This document shows positions 5,531 through 7,757 of a stretch of 7,757 nt of DNA, in pieces. Within the stretch, counting starts at the first letter, position 1. Each line of letters starts with the position of its first letter. The translations under genes were made by a program, and so were the position numbers. A model generated the notes under the pieces. The model did not search any database. It worked only from the letters and a program-made list of their open reading frames with translations, and was not told the origin of the DNA. Where the stretch lies: positions 1 through 7,757 of the forward strand of contig JADZET010000292.1 of the NCBI GenBank assembly GCA_020850375.1, written 5' to 3'. Source of the DNA: Phycisphaeraceae bacterium (GTDB lineage Bacteria; Planctomycetota; Phycisphaerae; Phycisphaerales; Phycisphaeraceae).

Positions 5531-5557
5531 GTAGGGCACGCATCCTGCGTGCCGTAT
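5531..5557. other. Hairpin between convergent genes
   Basis: GGCACGCA (5535-5542) pairs with TGCGTGCC (5546-5553) around a TCC loop; beyond one G-G mismatch the stem goes on with TA/TA. It lies between the mqnC stop and the stop of the minus-strand hydrolase gene, which ends 3 bases further on. Neither side has a T tract, so a bidirectional terminator role is only possible. The sequence resembles a dispersed GTAGGGCACGC-type palindrome. Confidence 0.6.
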
Positions 5558-5559
5558 CG

Positions 5560-6408
5560 CTACTTCTGCTCGCGATCTCCCTCCATCACCGCAAGGCCCC
5601 GTTCGAGCCAGCCCGCCAGGGGCGGTTCGTGGCCGAGGTTGGGGGCCTCGAGGTAGGTCACATGCTCGAAGCGGTCCCTCAAAAAGCCCTGCGAATAGAG
5701 CGTTTTCGTCTGCAGCCGATTAGCGTCATGCTCCGCCGTCAGCAGGGCAAAGCGGACGTTCTTCTTCGCCAGGCGCAGCAGGTTGCCCGGCGGGGGGCGG
5801 TAGTCGGCCGGCCAGAGTTTGCCCGGGTTGTTGGGGACGGGCATCGGCCGGAAGTAGTCGCAGCCGCAGATGGGCATCGCCCCCCGGAAGAGGTCGGGGT
5901 AGAGCACACCTAACCAGCTCGCGCAGCGGCCGCCGCCGGAGAAGCCCGCGATGTAGAAGCGTTGCGGATCAAGCTCGTAGGTCTTCTTCGCGTACTCGGC
6001 GCAGCGCAGGGCCAGGCTCAATCGGCGGGCCACCGGCGCCTCATTGCCCGCGCTGAGAGGGGTGATCACGATCAGCCGCAGTCGTTGGAAGACGCGCCGA
6101 TAGGTGGCTGACAGCAGGTCGTCGTCGTTGGAGGGGCTGATCCAGACGACCATCCCCCATCGGGCGTCCACACGACCGTCGGCCGGCAGGTAGATCCGGC
6201 TCTCGCCGCCGAGTGTGTTGACGCTGGCGTAGGGTTTGCCCAGGCGTGCGGCCAGGATGCGCATGGAGCGCGGATCGGCCGGCGGCAGTTGCACGGTCTG
6301 GTCGGTCAGTCGCCAGCGATCGGGCTGACCAGCCACCTGACCCGCGGCGTGTCCCGCGATCGCCATCAGCCCCGCCGTCAGGATGATCGTGGGAACGGTA
6401 AGCCGCAT
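5560..6408 (-). CDS. Secreted alpha/beta hydrolase, esterase-like
   Basis: A 282-residue protein with an N-terminal signal peptide: basic start MRLTVP, a hydrophobic core to about residue 19, and a likely cut near GHAAGQ (19-24), so it is probably exported to the periplasm or outside. The catalytic serine is S157 in FYIAGFSGGGRCAS (the G-x-S-x-G elbow), after the typical YELDPQRFYIAG lead found in polyhydroxybutyrate-depolymerase-like and feruloyl-esterase-like hydrolases. H260 in PNLGHEPP is the likely catalytic histidine and D228 in LTAEHDANR the likely acid. VVWISPS (87-93) and LIVITPLSAGNE (112-123) would form the early strands and oxyanion region. The substrate is unknown; an ester or carbohydrate ester is likely from the fold. 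The gene starts 10 bases after the M29 peptidase stop, with a purine-rich AAAGGGGG before the ATG that overlaps that stop, so the two are very likely co-transcribed. It converges on mqnC. Confidence 0.85.
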   Translation of the reverse strand: MRLTVPTIILTAGLMAIAGHAAGQVAGQPDRWRLTDQTVQLPPADPRSMRILAARLGKPYASVNTLGGESRIYLPADGRVDARWGMVVWISPSNDDDLLSATYRRVFQRLRLIVITPLSAGNEAPVARRLSLALRCAEYAKKTYELDPQRFYIAGFSGGGRCASWLGVLYPDLFRGAMPICGCDYFRPMPVPNNPGKLWPADYRPPPGNLLRLAKKNVRFALLTAEHDANRLQTKTLYSQGFLRDRFEHVTYLEAPNLGHEPPLAGWLERGLAVMEGDREQK

Positions 6409-6418
6409 GCCACCCCCT

Positions 6419-7558
6419 TTAGCCGCGCCCCGGCCAGCCGTCGAACATGAACTTGCCGTCGCGTGAGATCACCTGCCCGTCCACCTCGATCGTCCCGCCT
6501 TGGCGGAGGTCGCACACCATGTCCCAGTGCAGGCCGGACTCGTTGCTGTTGCCCGTCTCGGGGTAGCCGGCCCCGACGGCCATGTGGAACGTGCCGCCGA
6601 TCTTCTCGTCGAAGAGTGTGTTTTTGGTGCACTCCTGCACCTGGTAGTTCGTGCCCAGGGCGATCTCACCGACGGAGCGCGCCCCGGCGTCCTGGTCGAG
6701 CATGCTCAGCAGGAATCCTTGCCCCTTGCTCGCCTTGGCCTCGACAACACGGCCCTTTTCCAGGCGTAATTCCACGCCATCGACCTCCTGGCCGTGGTGG
6801 ACGGTGGGGAAGCTGTAGCGGACCAGCCCGTTGACGCCGCCGTCGGCCGCCTTGAGATTCGGGCCGGTGAAAACCTCGCCGTCGGGGAAGTTCTCGTGGC
6901 CGCAGCAGTTGATCCAGGTCATGCCCTCGACGTTGACGGAGAGATCCGTGCCATTGGCCGCCCGGAAGCGGACGACCTTCTTGCCCTTGAGATAGTCGAC
7001 GACCTTCTGCTGAGCGACCTCGATCTTGCGCCACTCAGCCACCGGGTCCGGCATGTGCACGTAGCCCGCCCGGAACACGAAGTCCTCGTACTGCCGCAGG
7101 CTCATCTCCGCGTCCTGGGCCGAGGCGGCCGTGGGGTATTGCGTGCCCGACCACTTGAGCTCGCCCTTTTGCGCCCGCTGGAGGAAGGTGGTGAGGATCG
7201 GATGCCTCGCCGCCGACGCCAGCTTCTGCTTGCCGGGGTCGATGCGAGAGAGGTGCTTGGTGTTGACCTCCGCCCAGATGCCGATCGAGACGTCGATGTG
7301 GTTGGTCTCGTGCAGCGCCAGGGGGTCGACGAACTTGAGCTGCTCGTCGCCGGCAAACTCAAAGAAGATGTCCCGCAGCGACTCGGGCCCGCAGCGGGCG
7401 ATGCCGTGCGCCCCAGCTTTGACGACCTCCTCATAAATGGCCTCGATCAGCGGCGTGGCCACCGGCTCGCCGGAAATTCTCACGAGTTGGCCCGGTTTGA
7501 CGCCGGTCGAGTAATGCACCAGCACCTGGGCGAGCTTGGCGAGGCGGGGGTCACGCAT
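6419..7558 (-). CDS. M29-family metallo-aminopeptidase
   Basis: A 379-residue peptidase resembling the thermophilic aminopeptidases (AmpS/PepS/aminopeptidase T), cytosolic enzymes that remove N-terminal residues from peptides using two metal ions. Family features: the N-terminal helix MRDPRLAKLAQVLVHYSTGV followed by KPGQLVRISG (21-30), where LV-x-Y-S-x-x-V-x-x-G is typical; ENFPDGEVFTGP (222-233) with ligand candidate E228; SVGEIALGTN (295-304) with E298; LFDEKIGGTFHMAVG (315-329) with E318 and H325; and ESGLHWDMVCD (340-350) with H344 and D346. It is somewhat shorter than the usual 400-410, partly because the loop before HWD is short. The start at 7558 is chosen because AAGGAG sits six bases upstream and the family N-terminus begins here; the frame stays open to the right edge, but that extension looks non-coding. 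It is the first gene of a pair with the secreted hydrolase. Confidence 0.9.
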   Translation of the reverse strand: MRDPRLAKLAQVLVHYSTGVKPGQLVRISGEPVATPLIEAIYEEVVKAGAHGIARCGPESLRDIFFEFAGDEQLKFVDPLALHETNHIDVSIGIWAEVNTKHLSRIDPGKQKLASAARHPILTTFLQRAQKGELKWSGTQYPTAASAQDAEMSLRQYEDFVFRAGYVHMPDPVAEWRKIEVAQQKVVDYLKGKKVVRFRAANGTDLSVNVEGMTWINCCGHENFPDGEVFTGPNLKAADGGVNGLVRYSFPTVHHGQEVDGVELRLEKGRVVEAKASKGQGFLLSMLDQDAGARSVGEIALGTNYQVQECTKNTLFDEKIGGTFHMAVGAGYPETGNSNESGLHWDMVCDLRQGGTIEVDGQVISRDGKFMFDGWPGRG

Positions 7559-7564
7559 GGGAGG

Positions 7565-7570
7565 CTCCTT
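7565..7570 (-). promoter_or_regulatory. Shine-Dalgarno site of the M29 peptidase gene
   Basis: On the minus strand AAGGAG stands six bases before the ATG at 7558, preceded by a run of A's. It is the strongest ribosome binding site in the window and decides the start over in-frame starts further upstream. Confidence 0.85.
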
Positions 7571-7595
7571 TTTCGACCGCTTTGGACGCCCGCCC

Positions 7596-7623
7596 ATGCT
7601 AGGCATTGCCCGCCGACCGGCAA
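7596..7623 (-). promoter_or_regulatory. Weak promoter candidate for the peptidase-hydrolase unit
   Basis: On the minus strand TTGCCG (7618-7623) and TAGCAT (7596-7601), 16 bases apart, each match the sigma-70 boxes at four of six positions. The leader would be about 30 bases. Other placements are possible in this region. Confidence 0.3.
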
Positions 7624-7757
7624 GCCCTCCGAAGGCCGAACAGGGATCATGCCGGACGTGTGATCCGCCCTCAATTCGCCCTTGCATCGGTCCGATTTCA
7701 AGGCTAGGGTTGTAGGTGTTCTTCGGGCGTCCTGTCTGGCTGAAGCTGGCGCGGCCC
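7624..7757. other. Right-hand edge region with no gene seen
   Basis: I see no convincing gene, RNA or hairpin here. On the minus strand a 17-codon open piece runs from the edge to a TAG at 7706-7704 and could be the tail of another gene, but it is too short to judge. The frame of the peptidase also stays open through here. Confidence 0.4.

Noticed and set aside
6794..7663. Long plus-strand open frame opposite the M29 peptidase
   Set aside because: It is a mirror frame of a gene with clear family motifs; its composition is rich in D, L, V, R and G as expected for antisense of C-ending codons.
7559..7687. Upstream in-frame start for the M29 peptidase giving 43 extra residues
   Set aside because: The extension has no family similarity that I recognise, while the start at 7558 has a perfectly placed AAGGAG and begins at the usual family N-terminus.

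Overview
The window is GC-rich bacterial DNA with codons ending mostly in C or G. It carries seven complete genes and the 3' end of an eighth. A DUF11-type secreted-protein tail, many starts without a Shine-Dalgarno sequence, a futalosine-pathway menaquinone gene and several kinds of short dispersed intergenic repeats together suggest a member of the Planctomycetota, possibly Phycisphaerae-like. That placement is an inference from overall style, not from a marker gene comparison.

Layout: (1) 1-362, the end of a DUF11 repeat protein, closed by a strong intrinsic terminator at 405-434. (2) 465-2407, a plus-strand unit that starts at a promoter lying almost on top of the first ATG: a GbsR/MarR-type regulator, an unrecognised 270-residue protein overlapping it by 4 bases, and a YacP-like NYN nuclease-fold protein. 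(3) 2446-3864, a promoter-like site, then pyrH (UMP kinase) and frr (ribosome recycling factor), separated by a GC-rich repeat ending in six T's. (4) 3865-4069, an intergenic stretch with two adjoining inverted repeats and one copy of a CAC(G/C)AAG-unit repeat. (5) 4070-5485, mqnC, followed at once by a second, oppositely oriented copy of that repeat and a hairpin. (6) On the minus strand, converging on mqnC, a two-gene unit transcribed right to left: an M29-type aminopeptidase (7558-6419), then a signal-peptide-bearing alpha/beta hydrolase (6408-5560), 10 bases apart. (7) 7559-7757, the upstream region of that unit, with a good ribosome binding site and a weak promoter candidate.

The functions are mostly housekeeping: UMP phosphorylation, ribosome recycling, menaquinone synthesis and peptide breakdown. 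I see no defence system, mobile element, CRISPR array, tRNA or rRNA. The parts worth a second look are the unknown protein co-transcribed with a GbsR-type regulator and an NYN protein, the repeat pair that brackets mqnC, the insertions in MqnC, and the structured spacers around frr. I found no clear evidence of a wholly new system.
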